A stretch of 64,000 nt of DNA from Candidatus Peregrinibacteria bacterium (GTDB taxonomy: Bacteria; Patescibacteriota; Gracilibacteria; UBA1369; LOWO2-01-FULL-3). Under the pieces are notes generated by a model, which was not told the origin of the DNA, ran no database searches, and was given only the letters and a program-made list of their open reading frames with translations. The DNA lies in NCBI GenBank assembly GCA_030688025.1, contig JAUYJL010000010.1, positions 62,001-126,000 of the forward strand, in the 5' to 3' direction. Position 1 is the first letter of the stretch. Every line of letters starts with the position of its first letter. A program made the position numbers and the translations under genes. Below are positions 39,070 to 49,437 of this stretch, in pieces.

Positions 39070-40179
39070 CTAAATTATCATCATCGCATCTCCAAAACTG
39101 AAAAACCTGTAATTATTTTCTTTCGCGACCTCGTACAAAGACAAAATCTTCGCGACAGGATCTTTCACACCTTTGTGCTCAAGAAAAGATGCGACGAGCA
39201 TAATCAAAGTGCTTTTTGGTAAATGAAAATTCGTGATAAGTCCCGAAACAGTCTTCCATTCATGCTTCCCAGGATAAATAAAAATATCAGTTTCACCACT
39301 CTTCGGTTCAAATCCATTATCGTAAACAGATTCCAGAACTCTCACAGAAGTCGTTCCAACGGCGATAATTCTATTCGAATGATTTTTTGCGCCACCGATA
39401 ATACCATTTTTTGCCTCATTCAACGCATCCGCATTTTCCTTCGAAAAAACATAAAATTCGCTATGCATTTTATGTTCGGTCAATTTTTCCGTAGACACAG
39501 GCAAAAAAGTCCCTCTCCCGACGTGCAACAAAACTTCCTGCATATTCACACCAACACCACGAATTTTTGAAATAAGCGCGGGAGTAAAATGAAGCCCGGC
39601 CGTCGGCGCCGCGACACTTCCTTTCTCTTTCGCATAAACGGTTTGATACTGCGAAAAATCCGCAGTGCTCTCCTTTATGTAAGGTGGCAGGGGAGCGCGA
39701 CCATATTTTTCAAGCAATTCGTGAACCGTGCTATCCGAAACCTCAGTCGAAAAACCGTCTTCAGCCATAGGATTCCAAAATTTCACATTCCTTGTGCCGT
39801 CTTCCAAAATTTCCAAAACCTCGCCATGCAAATCCGGTGCAACAATAAAACTCTTCCCATCCAAGAATAATCTTCCGGGTTTAACCAAAACATTAAAAAT
39901 ATTTTCAGATTCTTCTTTCAGCAAAAATATTTCCTTTTGCGGTTTTCCAAAATGTCCGCCAAAAAGAATTCTCGCAGGAATAACCCTCGATCTATTCACA
40001 ACAAGCGTGTCTCCAGTCTTCAAATATTCAACAATATCCCTAAAATGTTTATGATAGATTTTGTCATTCGCCGTATCGTAAACAAGCATTTTACTGCTAT
40101 CTCTAGGCGTTACTGGATTTTGCGCAATAAAACTTTTCGGCAAAACATAATCAAAATCACTGGTCCTGTATTCTTTCAT
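39070..40179 (-). CDS. queA: S-adenosylmethionine:tRNA ribosyltransferase-isomerase
   Basis: 'FDYVLPKSFIAQNPVTPRDSSKMLV', 'TVYAKEKGSVAAPTAGLHFTPALI', 'LHVGRGTFLPV', 'LITNFHLPKSTLIMLVASF'. Confidence 0.96.
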   Translation of the reverse strand: MKEYRTSDFDYVLPKSFIAQNPVTPRDSSKMLVYDTANDKIYHKHFRDIVEYLKTGDTLVVNRSRVIPARILFGGHFGKPQKEIFLLKEESENIFNVLVKPGRLFLDGKSFIVAPDLHGEVLEILEDGTRNVKFWNPMAEDGFSTEVSDSTVHELLEKYGRAPLPPYIKESTADFSQYQTVYAKEKGSVAAPTAGLHFTPALISKIRGVGVNMQEVLLHVGRGTFLPVSTEKLTEHKMHSEFYVFSKENADALNEAKNGIIGGAKNHSNRIIAVGTTSVRVLESVYDNGFEPKSGETDIFIYPGKHEWKTVSGLITNFHLPKSTLIMLVASFLEHKGVKDPVAKILSLYEVAKENNYRFFSFGDAMMII

Positions 40180-40194
40180 AAATATAAATAAATT

Positions 40195-41340
40195 TTAGCC
40201 CGCCCAAGTAGTGCTGTGATCTTTCACTGCCTCAGTGGCGGTATTTTTCGAATCACGTTTCATTACAATCAACGTCATATCGTCATCCTGCTTATGGCTT
40301 CCCATAAACGTAGTTACATCTTTGGCAATATGATAATTCACACCCTCAGCCGAATATTGGCTCGCATATTCTTTTACCGCGGCCTTAAGCCGTTCAAGTC
40401 CATATAATTCCTCAGTAGAACTTCTCGCCTCCGTAATTCCATCACTATACAAAACAACAAAATCGCCATCTTCAAGAATAATTTCACGCTCTTTTATAAC
40501 TTTCGAATTATCAGGAAGCATTCCAAGCGCAATTCCTCCTGACAAAATCGCTTCCACAACTCCGGTCGTATGCCTGTAAATCAAAATATGCTCATGCCCC
40601 GCACCGACAAACGTCAATTTCTTCGTTTTATTGTCGAAGCAAAGCATAACCATAGTCATAAACATGGCTTTCTTTATATGACTTTTTATATACTTATTCA
40701 CATTAACCATTATTTCATAAGCATTATTACAGCTATCCGCAAAAACGGTCGCAAGCGAATTAACCATCGTCATCATCAATCCCGCCGCAACACCATGCCC
40801 CGTAACATCTCCAAGATAAATATAAGTTTTATCCTTCGCGGTATATATATCAAAATTATCTCCACCAACTTCCGTAGCCGGTTTATTCTTAACAACAACC
40901 TGAAGCCCATCAACAAAAGGGCTTTCTAGAGGCAAAATATCCCTTTGAAGCTGTGCCGCCAAATCAAGCTCATCGATCATTCTTTCGCGATCTTTCAAAT
41001 CACCACTAACCTCCTTGAATCCTTTTGTAACTTGATTAAAAAAATACGCAAGCACACCAATTTCATCGAGTCTGTCAGTATAAATTTTCTTATAAGGTTT
41101 TCCGGTAAGCAAAGCCTGCACTTGAAAAAGAATAGCACTCAAAGGTTTTGAAATATTCAAATAAACAAAAACTCCAACCAGAATTAAAATCGCAAAAACT
41201 CCGATAAGCACAAAGGTCAAAGAAACAGTTTGCAGGTCTTTGAAAAACAAAAAATATCCTGCAATTCCAGCGACCACAAGCCCCAGAATCACAAGGTTGA
41301 AAATAAATTTTCTAGTTATACTCTTATCAATAAACTTCAT
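40195..41340 (-). CDS. Membrane-anchored SpoIIE/RsbU-type PP2C phosphatase with HAMP-like linker
   Basis: 'ELDLAAQLQRDILPLESP', 'EVGGDNFDIY...YIYLGDVTGHGVAAGLMMTMVNSL', 'FVVLYSDGITEARS', 'DDDMTLIVMKR'. Confidence 0.92.
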   Translation of the reverse strand: MKFIDKSITRKFIFNLVILGLVVAGIAGYFLFFKDLQTVSLTFVLIGVFAILILVGVFVYLNISKPLSAILFQVQALLTGKPYKKIYTDRLDEIGVLAYFFNQVTKGFKEVSGDLKDRERMIDELDLAAQLQRDILPLESPFVDGLQVVVKNKPATEVGGDNFDIYTAKDKTYIYLGDVTGHGVAAGLMMTMVNSLATVFADSCNNAYEIMVNVNKYIKSHIKKAMFMTMVMLCFDNKTKKLTFVGAGHEHILIYRHTTGVVEAILSGGIALGMLPDNSKVIKEREIILEDGDFVVLYSDGITEARSSTEELYGLERLKAAVKEYASQYSAEGVNYHIAKDVTTFMGSHKQDDDMTLIVMKRDSKNTATEAVKDHSTTWAG

Positions 41341-41693
41341 TATTTTTTATTTATATAATCGCTCAAAGTATTAAATATCGGCATAATTTCCATTATTCCA
41401 ATCGCATTAAACACATCCGCAACATGAGCATTTGCCGCAACAAGCACGAGCTTTTTGCCATCAGTGACAAGATGAGTATGAATTTCCATGAAATATCCAA
41501 TACCTTCACTATTGATGAATTTCAAATCAGCAAGGTCGAAAACAAGAGTCGCACCCTTGAAATCATCCACAACCTTTCCCAATTCTTCCTTGATTTCTTC
41601 ATGTCCGGCTTTATCAAATTCACCATTAAATTTCACGAGAACGTCTCCACTCTCTCCCAATTTTTCAACAGATAAAGATAAATGTTTTTGCAT
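41340..41693 (-). CDS. STAS-domain anti-sigma factor antagonist
   Basis: 'GATLVFDLADLKFINSEGIGYFMEIHTHLVTDGKKLVLVAANAHVADVFNAIGI'. Confidence 0.9.
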   Translation of the reverse strand: MQKHLSLSVEKLGESGDVLVKFNGEFDKAGHEEIKEELGKVVDDFKGATLVFDLADLKFINSEGIGYFMEIHTHLVTDGKKLVLVAANAHVADVFNAIGIMEIMPIFNTLSDYINKK

Positions 41694-41694
41694 A

Positions 41695-43923
41695 TTATTT
41701 TTTGTTAAAGTTTATGTGCGTTGTAATTTTATCAATATTTTTGAAAATACGCACATCAATATTTCCAAGACTTCTGTAGGCAGTGGAAGAAAGAGCTTTA
41801 TTGCTAGACACAAGAGCCTCAATAATCACAGGAATAGCAACATCTTCTCCCATTTTCGCCAAAGCAATCGCGGCGGACAATTTTAAATCTGAATTTTTTG
41901 AATCAAGATATCTCGCGCAAAACTTTCTCCTTCTTCTAATGTTTAGCTCACCAACTGCATAAATCCCAAGCGCAATTTCAGAATTTTTTTGAGAATGAAG
42001 AAATGTATCAATGATGTATTTCGATTCGTCATAAAATTCCCTAAATCTTCCAATCGCAATTGCGGCAGATATTTTTTGCCTTGGATCAGCGGATTTCAAA
42101 TAAGGCACTACAAATTTACAAATTGCCGAATCCTTGATATTTCCAAGAGAATAAAGCACTCCGGCCTTAAAATCCCCCTTAGATGTCTTCAAAATCTTTA
42201 GTAAGAAATCAGCCGCCTCGACGTTACTAAGCCTTGAAAGAAGATTTATTATTTTAAGCCTCAAATTACCATTTTTCTCCGATTTATAAAATTTCTCAAG
42301 AGCCGAAATAAGCTCATATTCCATCACGACATTGACGGCAAAATCACTTCTATTTTTAAACCTACACAGCGCATCCAAAGCCGCTTCTCGAATTTCCTCA
42401 TGTTCATCACCAAAACACTTAACAAGGTCGGGGACAGTCGAAATATTTTGTAGTTCTCCAAGAGCAAAAATAATTTTTTTCTTAGTCAAAACAGACTGAG
42501 TAGAATCAAACAATTTAGAGACAAGAAAGCCTATATTCCCATCATGACCTTTCTGCGCAAGAATTTCCACAGCATCAATTTTTTCTTTTTCATGGCTAGA
42601 ATCAAACTGAGCCGAAGCGGTCTCCGTATAAAGTTTTTGCTGTCTGTAAACCACAAAAAACAAAATAATAGCAAAAGTAAACATCACAATATTCGTATAT
42701 AAAATCAAAGAATTACCAACAAAGAAATTTTGCAAAACTATCAAAAAGAATGTTCCAAAAATGGCTCCAACAGGACGTAAAATCCCCTCGAGAAATTCAC
42801 GAAGATACGCCCTCTCATCTTCCTTCATCGCATAATAAGAGCTTTCCAGCGAACTCGCATAAAGCACATTCGTAACGGTAAAATTATTTCTCATCAAAAC
42901 CGCAGTCGTAAAATTGAAAGAGAATAAAAGTCCGAAAAGACTCAAAATCGTAAGGATCGGATGTATAAGCATACTCCCAAAAACTCCGAGAGAATAAACA
43001 AGTCTACTTCCAATAATTAACTGAATCACAAGAGCCGAAGCGCTAAAAATAATAAACAAAATTCCCAATTCATGAAAGAACGCATGCTCAAAACCGCTAC
43101 CTGCCTCCAAAATAACATGTGAAGCAGACTGATAAACAGCCTTCGTATATTGAAATTCCACCAAATTAAAAAGAACCCATTGCAAGAACACAATCAAAGA
43201 AAGTCCTTTAACAAAAGCAAAATATTTATTTTCCTTAAAAATTGTTTTGAATTTTAGGATAAGATCGGGATTTTCTTTTTTCTTAATATGAACCGCATGT
43301 CCTTCCGGCGGCACCAAAACAATAGACGCAATCATGATTATCGGCACGATAAGGACCAAAAGTCCCGCCCAAAAATATATAAAAGCCGTAGATGTTTTGA
43401 TAAAAGCGGCGAAGAAAGTGATAACAAGACCTGCTATGAGTCCTCCAACCGTTTCAGAAGATTCCAAAATCGGAAAAACTTTTTCACTTTCCAGAGGACT
43501 GAAATAATCTTCGATAAGCGAATTAAGCACAATCCTAAATTGGCTTAAGAAAACCGAAACAGCAGTAATTAAAAATGCAAAAAACAAGAACGGACTGTGT
43601 CTAAACAAATAAGCCAAAAACAGCGTTCCCATTGAAGCAAATATCGTCAAAATTAAACACAAATTCTTCTTAATTCTATGTATAACTGAAGAATAAAGAA
43701 CAGTCCCTATCATCGTAAAAATACCATTCAAAACGAACAGGTAGGGGAGAGACTTAATCCCGTATCTGGCCACGAACATAGCCATAGTCGCCGTCCACCC
43801 TACGACAAACCCAACTCTATAGATCGTTTTAAGAAGCCAAAACAGAAAAATCCTCAAAGACTGCTTGTCGTCTATATTCAAAACTTTATTTAAGATCGAA
43901 ATTTGGCCGAGATTTCTAAACAT
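41695..43923 (-). CDS. MFS/nucleotide-transporter-like membrane protein with C-terminal HEAT-like repeats
   Basis: About 12 hydrophobic segments then 'AVEILAQKGHDGNIGFLVSKLF...IIFALGELQNISTVPDLVKCFGDEHEEIREAALDALCRF' repeats. Confidence 0.75.
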   Translation of the reverse strand: MFRNLGQISILNKVLNIDDKQSLRIFLFWLLKTIYRVGFVVGWTATMAMFVARYGIKSLPYLFVLNGIFTMIGTVLYSSVIHRIKKNLCLILTIFASMGTLFLAYLFRHSPFLFFAFLITAVSVFLSQFRIVLNSLIEDYFSPLESEKVFPILESSETVGGLIAGLVITFFAAFIKTSTAFIYFWAGLLVLIVPIIMIASIVLVPPEGHAVHIKKKENPDLILKFKTIFKENKYFAFVKGLSLIVFLQWVLFNLVEFQYTKAVYQSASHVILEAGSGFEHAFFHELGILFIIFSASALVIQLIIGSRLVYSLGVFGSMLIHPILTILSLFGLLFSFNFTTAVLMRNNFTVTNVLYASSLESSYYAMKEDERAYLREFLEGILRPVGAIFGTFFLIVLQNFFVGNSLILYTNIVMFTFAIILFFVVYRQQKLYTETASAQFDSSHEKEKIDAVEILAQKGHDGNIGFLVSKLFDSTQSVLTKKKIIFALGELQNISTVPDLVKCFGDEHEEIREAALDALCRFKNRSDFAVNVVMEYELISALEKFYKSEKNGNLRLKIINLLSRLSNVEAADFLLKILKTSKGDFKAGVLYSLGNIKDSAICKFVVPYLKSADPRQKISAAIAIGRFREFYDESKYIIDTFLHSQKNSEIALGIYAVGELNIRRRRKFCARYLDSKNSDLKLSAAIALAKMGEDVAIPVIIEALVSSNKALSSTAYRSLGNIDVRIFKNIDKITTHINFNKK

Positions 43924-44019
43924 TTTTTGTTTTTATTTATATTACATTATACAACACTTTTCGTGAATTAGCAATCATTTAAGGGCATAAAAAACTTAGA
44001 AAAATGCTAAAATACCCGC

Positions 44020-45573
44020 ATGCAAAAAAATATATTCAGACCCGTAAAAATGGGAGCCGCAACGGCAATAGTCCTAGGCACAACACTTCTGAGTAATTTT
44101 ATAGGCCTAGCAAGAGACAAAATAATAGCCCTTCATTTTGGGACTTCAATCTCAACAGACATCTATAACGCCTCATTTTTGATCCCGGACATGATTTTCA
44201 ATTTGTTCGTAGCTGGAGCATTGACCGCCGCATTCATGCCTGTTTTTTCAGACTATCTCGAGAAAAACGAAGAAGAGTCCATGAAACTCGCGAACACAAT
44301 GATGAACGCCATGACTGGAATGATTTTTATACTGGCACTTCTCGCGTTTATTTTTATAAACCCGTTAATCGGCTTTTTATTCCCGAATCTCGACGCCGCA
44401 ACTCAGCTTGAAATAGCCAAAATGACAAGACTCATGCTTCCCTCCGCAATGATTTTCGCGGTAAGCAACATCCTCGGCAATATCCTCATGAGCTACAAAC
44501 ACTTCACAGCATATTCAATTTCCCCAATTTTATACAACATAGGAATCATCGCCGGAGTTCTACTATTAAAAGAAAAATTCGGCATATATTCAGCCGCAAT
44601 AGGAGTTCTCGTCGGAGCAGTTCTTCATTGCACTGTCAGAATATTCGATTCAATAAAAACAAAATACAGATATTCATTCACCCTCGATTTAAAACAGGAA
44701 GGATTTAAAAAAATAATAAAATTAATGATTCCTCGAACATTAAGCCTCATAATGTGGCAAATAAATCTCTACGTTTTCACAATCATAGGAATGAGAATAA
44801 TGACAGGAGGTCTCGCGGCATTCAATTTTGCAAGAAATATACAAAGCTTCACCACAGCCTTAATCGGAATATCTTTTGCCACAGCGGTCTTCCCATTTCT
44901 CACAACAGCAGTCAGCAACAACGATCAAAAATCTTTCACTGAAGGCATGCAAAAAACGATACAAAATATATTATTTTATTCAATTCCAGCCTGCATTGGA
45001 ACACTTTTAATGTCAAAAGAGATAGTCAGTTTAATCTTAGGTGGGGGAGCATTCAACGAAAATTCCGCAAAATTAACATCAGCTTTATTGCTTGCTATAG
45101 CCATTTCTATTCCATTCGAAAGCCTCACTCAAATTTTGGCGAGAGGATTTTATGCATTCAAAAACTGGAAAACTCCAATGATCACAACAGTTATTTCATT
45201 CGCAGTAATAGCTATAATGACAGCCACAATCGCGCCACTTAAAGGCATTCAGTGGCTTTCAATAAGTTATAGCGTCGGATTTATTTTATTAGTGATAATG
45301 CAATCAGTCTTCCTCGGAAAATACATGCAAGGATTTTCGATAAAAGAATTCACAAAAAGCGTAACAAAAATGTTTTTCGCAAACGCAATTATGGCAATCT
45401 CAATATTTTACACTCAACCTTTCGAAAACATATTAAGCCCCAGTTTCTCAACATTAATCAGAATATTATTAGCCATCGGAGTCTTCTTCCTGACAGCAAT
45501 GATTCTAAAATCAAAAGAACTTTCGGGACTAAAACTTCTCACCCAAAAATTTACAAGAAAAACACTTCAATAA
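44020..45573 (+). CDS. murJ: Lipid II flippase MurJ/MviN
   Basis: 'GATTLLSNFIGLARDKIIALHFG', 'LFVAGALTAAFMPVFSDYL', 'ILARGFYAFKNWKTPM'. Confidence 0.92.
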   Translation: MQKNIFRPVKMGAATAIVLGTTLLSNFIGLARDKIIALHFGTSISTDIYNASFLIPDMIFNLFVAGALTAAFMPVFSDYLEKNEEESMKLANTMMNAMTGMIFILALLAFIFINPLIGFLFPNLDAATQLEIAKMTRLMLPSAMIFAVSNILGNILMSYKHFTAYSISPILYNIGIIAGVLLLKEKFGIYSAAIGVLVGAVLHCTVRIFDSIKTKYRYSFTLDLKQEGFKKIIKLMIPRTLSLIMWQINLYVFTIIGMRIMTGGLAAFNFARNIQSFTTALIGISFATAVFPFLTTAVSNNDQKSFTEGMQKTIQNILFYSIPACIGTLLMSKEIVSLILGGGAFNENSAKLTSALLLAIAISIPFESLTQILARGFYAFKNWKTPMITTVISFAVIAIMTATIAPLKGIQWLSISYSVGFILLVIMQSVFLGKYMQGFSIKEFTKSVTKMFFANAIMAISIFYTQPFENILSPSFSTLIRILLAIGVFFLTAMILKSKELSGLKLLTQKFTRKTLQ

Positions 45574-46715
45574 AGATTCAAAACACCGGAAACCTTCAAG
45601 TCATCTCCGCTTTTTTCCGAAATAAAATTCTTCAACGCCACAATGTTTTTTAGCTTTCCTATGCCATCTCCACCAATCACAGGTAAAGAATTATTTCCTC
45701 CAATTATTCTTGGAGCTATGTAAAAAATAATTTTATCCAACAAGTTTTTTTCTTTCAAAAAAGCATCATAAAATTTTCCAAAAGTAAAAGATCCACCTTC
45801 AACAAAAACACTCAAAATTCCCAATGACCCAAGATACTGCAAAAGTTTTTTTATAGAAATTTCTTTTTTCCCAAAAGATTTAAATTTTACTCCATTTTTT
45901 TTAAATTCTTCTTTTCGTTTTTTAGAAGCCAAATCCGTACACGCAACAAAAACATTTTCATCTCTAAAAACTTTACTATCAAGTGATACTGATAAATTTT
46001 GATCAATAATTACACGAAGTAATTTTTTATTTTTATATTTTGGAGTAGCCGAAAGTTCCGGATTATCTTTTTTTACAGTACCACCTCCAACAATTACAGC
46101 ATCACATTTACTTCGATTTTTTTTCGCATCAATTCTCGAAATTTCAGAAGTAATCCATTTCGATTCTCCTTTTGCTGTAGCGATTTTTCCGTCCAAGCTA
46201 ATTCCAGCCTTAAGCGTCACATAAGGTATTCCGGTTTTTACAAATTTGAGGAAAGGCTGATTTAATTCTCGTAATTTTTCACTTAAATTTTTATCATCCA
46301 AAACCTCAACCTCAACTCCATGTTTCTTCAAGATTTTAATTCCTTTACCATTAACTTTTTTATTCGAATCTTTCATTCCAACACAAACTTTTTTAAATCC
46401 AGCCTTAAGTAAAAGATCAGTGCACGCAGGCGTTTTTCCATGAAAACAACATGGCTCCAACGTGACATAAAGAGTCGCATTTTGAAAAAGAGTTTTATCA
46501 ATATCCACACTCCTTACAAAAGATTTTTTCATCAATTCATTAATCGCATTTACCTCAGCATGAGGCCCTCCGGCGACTTTATGCCACCCCTCCGCCACGA
46601 CAACTCCACCTTTTTCAATCAAGGCTCCAACGCAAGGATTTGGCGACGTAAATCCAACGCCATTTTTCGCAAGTTCGTACGCTCTTTGCATCAAATTTAA
46701 ATCCATACTAAACAT
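45567..46715 (-). CDS. ribD: Bifunctional riboflavin deaminase/reductase
   Basis: 'MQRAYELAKNGVGFTSPNPCVGALI', 'GGPHAEVNAI', 'LYVTLEPCCFHGKTPACTDLLLKAG', 'VTLKAGISLDGKIATAKGESKWITS'. Confidence 0.95.
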   Translation of the reverse strand: MFSMDLNLMQRAYELAKNGVGFTSPNPCVGALIEKGGVVVAEGWHKVAGGPHAEVNAINELMKKSFVRSVDIDKTLFQNATLYVTLEPCCFHGKTPACTDLLLKAGFKKVCVGMKDSNKKVNGKGIKILKKHGVEVEVLDDKNLSEKLRELNQPFLKFVKTGIPYVTLKAGISLDGKIATAKGESKWITSEISRIDAKKNRSKCDAVIVGGGTVKKDNPELSATPKYKNKKLLRVIIDQNLSVSLDSKVFRDENVFVACTDLASKKRKEEFKKNGVKFKSFGKKEISIKKLLQYLGSLGILSVFVEGGSFTFGKFYDAFLKEKNLLDKIIFYIAPRIIGGNNSLPVIGGDGIGKLKNIVALKNFISEKSGDDLKVSGVLNLY

Positions 46716-47907
46716 GTTTTAAGATATGTCCCATTTTATATTTCTTAGTTTTCATATAAGAAACACTTTTATCATTAAGTGGAACTTCTATAGGAAGTCT
46801 TTCCAAAATCTTTATTCCATAAGCCTCAAGTCCAACCACTTTCGTAGGATTATTCGTCATAAGTCGAATATTTTTTATACCAAGATCTGCAAGTATCTGA
46901 GCTCCAATCCCATAATCGCGCAAATCCGCAGGAAGCCCAAGTTCTTCATTTGCAGTAACCGTATCAAAACCCCGTTCCTGCAACGCATACGCTTTTACCT
47001 TATTCACAAGCCCAATTCCACGCCCCTCTTGTCTAACATACAAAACAACTCCATCTCCTTCCGTAGATATTTTTCCCAAAGCATACTCAAGTTGATGCCC
47101 ACAATCACATTTCAAAGATTTAAAAACTTCACCGGTCACACATTCACTTTGCACTCTCAGCAAAACACCTTTTTCATTATCTATTTTACCTTTCATCAGA
47201 ACAACATGCTCTTTTCCCTCTACCTTATCGACATACACTTTCATAACAAAATCACCAAATTCTGTAGGTAAATTCGTCTCAGCAACAAATTCGACAAGTT
47301 TTTCCTTTTTACGTCTATAAGCAATAAGATCCTTTATAGTAATCACAGGAAATTTATGTTTTTTCGCAAATTCAATAAGTTCATCTCTGCGCATCATCTC
47401 GCCATCATCACGTGTGATTTCGCAAATCGAAGCAGCAGGGGACAGTCCTGCAAGTTTTGCCAAGTCAACCGAGGCCTCAGTATGACCGGCACGAACAAGA
47501 ACTCCTCCATCTTTAGCCCTAAGCGGAAATATATGCCCGGGTCTGACAAAATCAGTAGCCAAAGATCCGCCATTTGAAATTGCAGAAATAGTTTTTGCTC
47601 TATCTGAAGCGGATATTCCGGTAGCAGTTCCATTCTTATAATCAACAGAAACAGTAAAGTCACATCTATGAACCTCAGTGTTTTCCTCAACCATTGGATG
47701 AAAATTCAACCTATCGGCAATATCAGAAGAAACAGGAACACAAATAAGTCCACGCCCTTCTTTCATCATGAAATTCACTGATTCAGGAGTGATTCCGTCA
47801 GCAGCAATGACAAGATCGCCTTCGTTCTCTCTGTCTTCGTCGTCGAGAACAACAACAAACCCACCATTTTTAATAGCCTTTATTGCATCTTCAATTTTAT
47901 CGAACAT
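46708..47907 (-). CDS. ribBA: Bifunctional DHBP synthase/GTP cyclohydrolase II
   Basis: 'VVLDDEDRENEGDLVIAAD', 'GHTEASVDLAKLAGL', 'RVQSECVTGEVFKSLKCDCGHQLEYAL', 'YVRQEGRGIGLVNK', 'LMTNNPTKV'. Confidence 0.96.
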   Translation of the reverse strand: MFDKIEDAIKAIKNGGFVVVLDDEDRENEGDLVIAADGITPESVNFMMKEGRGLICVPVSSDIADRLNFHPMVEENTEVHRCDFTVSVDYKNGTATGISASDRAKTISAISNGGSLATDFVRPGHIFPLRAKDGGVLVRAGHTEASVDLAKLAGLSPAASICEITRDDGEMMRRDELIEFAKKHKFPVITIKDLIAYRRKKEKLVEFVAETNLPTEFGDFVMKVYVDKVEGKEHVVLMKGKIDNEKGVLLRVQSECVTGEVFKSLKCDCGHQLEYALGKISTEGDGVVLYVRQEGRGIGLVNKVKAYALQERGFDTVTANEELGLPADLRDYGIGAQILADLGIKNIRLMTNNPTKVVGLEAYGIKILERLPIEVPLNDKSVSYMKTKKYKMGHILKHV

Positions 47908-47918
47908 TGTGGTGTTCT

Positions 47919-48692
47919 TTATATTGCGAATCGTTTGAAAGCCTTTAATGTCGCTTTTTCAGCCTGCAGTAATTGTTCAATAATCTTCTCTGAATCCTTT
48001 ACGAAAGTCTGTTTAAGCAAAGCATTCTCTTCTCTGAATTTCTTTTCTTTTCCAAACATAATTTTCTCCACGATTTCAGCAGGTTTCCCTTCGTTCTTTA
48101 ATTGCTCAGCCCAGATTTCCTTTTCTTTATTCACTAATTCCGGCAAAACTTCTTCCGGCGAAATAAATTGCGGATTCATCGCCGCTACATGCATAGCAAT
48201 ATCTTTCGCAAGATCTTCGCTTCCTCCTTCAAGAGAAACAAGAACACCGATTTTTTTATTACTGTGAACATAAGAGCCAACATTTCCGCCTTCCATAAGC
48301 TCCATTCCCCCGATTTCAATTTTTTCTCCAGACTTAAGTCCAAAATCTTTAACCTCAGGAATATCTTTATCGTTAACAGAAATTTCACCTTTCAAAAGCT
48401 TCGCTACAATATTGTCAGCAAGCGCAATAAAATCTTCTCCACGAGACGCAAAATCAGTTTCACAAAGAAGAGTAACCATAGCGGTTTTTCCGCCTTCTGA
48501 CTTAATCGCGACGACACCTTGTCCAGCAACTCTATCAGCTCTGTCTTCCGCCTTAGCCTCACCTTTCTTTCTCAAAATATCAATCGCAACATCTTCATCC
48601 CCGTTCGCTTCTTCCAAAGCTTTTTTACAAGCCATCATGGAAACACCGGTTCTTTCACGCAATTCTTTTATTTGGTCAATTGAAATAGCCAT
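47919..48692 (-). CDS. tsf: Elongation factor Ts
   Basis: 'IKELRERTGVSMMACKKALEEANGDEDVAIDILRKKG', 'LLCETDFASRGEDF', 'DIAMHVAAMNP'. Confidence 0.96.
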   Translation of the reverse strand: MAISIDQIKELRERTGVSMMACKKALEEANGDEDVAIDILRKKGEAKAEDRADRVAGQGVVAIKSEGGKTAMVTLLCETDFASRGEDFIALADNIVAKLLKGEISVNDKDIPEVKDFGLKSGEKIEIGGMELMEGGNVGSYVHSNKKIGVLVSLEGGSEDLAKDIAMHVAAMNPQFISPEEVLPELVNKEKEIWAEQLKNEGKPAEIVEKIMFGKEKKFREENALLKQTFVKDSEKIIEQLLQAEKATLKAFKRFAI

Positions 48693-48717
48693 TTTTAAAT
48701 TGGATTAATTTCTAAAA

Positions 48718-49404
48718 TTATTGTGCTTTCCTTGCTTTATTCAAAGAAGCAACAACTTTTCCTACAAGGAACGTCAAAGACTTCAACGCATCGTCATTTC
48801 CAGGAATCGGATAACTGATAACAGTAGGATCTGAATTTGAATCAGTAATCGCAACAATAGGAATTCCAACAACTTTCGCCTCTTTAACAGCAATCTGATC
48901 ACGAACAGTGTCGACAACGAAAACCGCATCAGGCACACCCCTAAGGTTCTGCACACCTCCCAAAGATAACTCAAGAGTATCAATAATTTTCTTTAGTTTT
49001 GCCGCCTCTTTCTTTGTATATTTATCAAATTCTCCGGAAGCCATTTCGGCTTTTAGATTAACAAAGTATTTGATTCTATTCTTAAGAGTCGAGAAATTTG
49101 TAATTAGTCCGGGAATCCATCTTGAAACTACGTAAGGCATTCCGCATGATTTTGCAGATTCCTCAATAAGTTTTAGAGACTGAGGTTTTGTGCTAACAAA
49201 AAGCACATTCTTGCCCTCACCTGCAAGTTTTTCCAAGAAAGCGAGAGCTTTCTCAAGCCCTTCAGATGTCTTTTCCAAATTAATAATATGCACACCATCT
49301 TTCTCCCCGTATAAATATTTCTTCATACGTGGGTTCCATTTTTGTGTGCGATGTCCGACGTGAACTGCGTTATCGAACATTTCTTGCGCAAGCTTTTTAT
49401 CCAT
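48718..49404 (-). CDS. rpsB: 30S ribosomal protein S2
   Basis: 'AVHVGHRTQKWNPRMKKYLYGEKDGVHIINLEKT', 'RWIPGLITNFSTL', 'VGIPIVAITDSNSDP'. Confidence 0.97.
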   Translation of the reverse strand: MDKKLAQEMFDNAVHVGHRTQKWNPRMKKYLYGEKDGVHIINLEKTSEGLEKALAFLEKLAGEGKNVLFVSTKPQSLKLIEESAKSCGMPYVVSRWIPGLITNFSTLKNRIKYFVNLKAEMASGEFDKYTKKEAAKLKKIIDTLELSLGGVQNLRGVPDAVFVVDTVRDQIAVKEAKVVGIPIVAITDSNSDPTVISYPIPGNDDALKSLTFLVGKVVASLNKARKAQ

Positions 49405-49437
49405 AATCCTTGTGGTTTACGCCCGCTTCATATTGAT

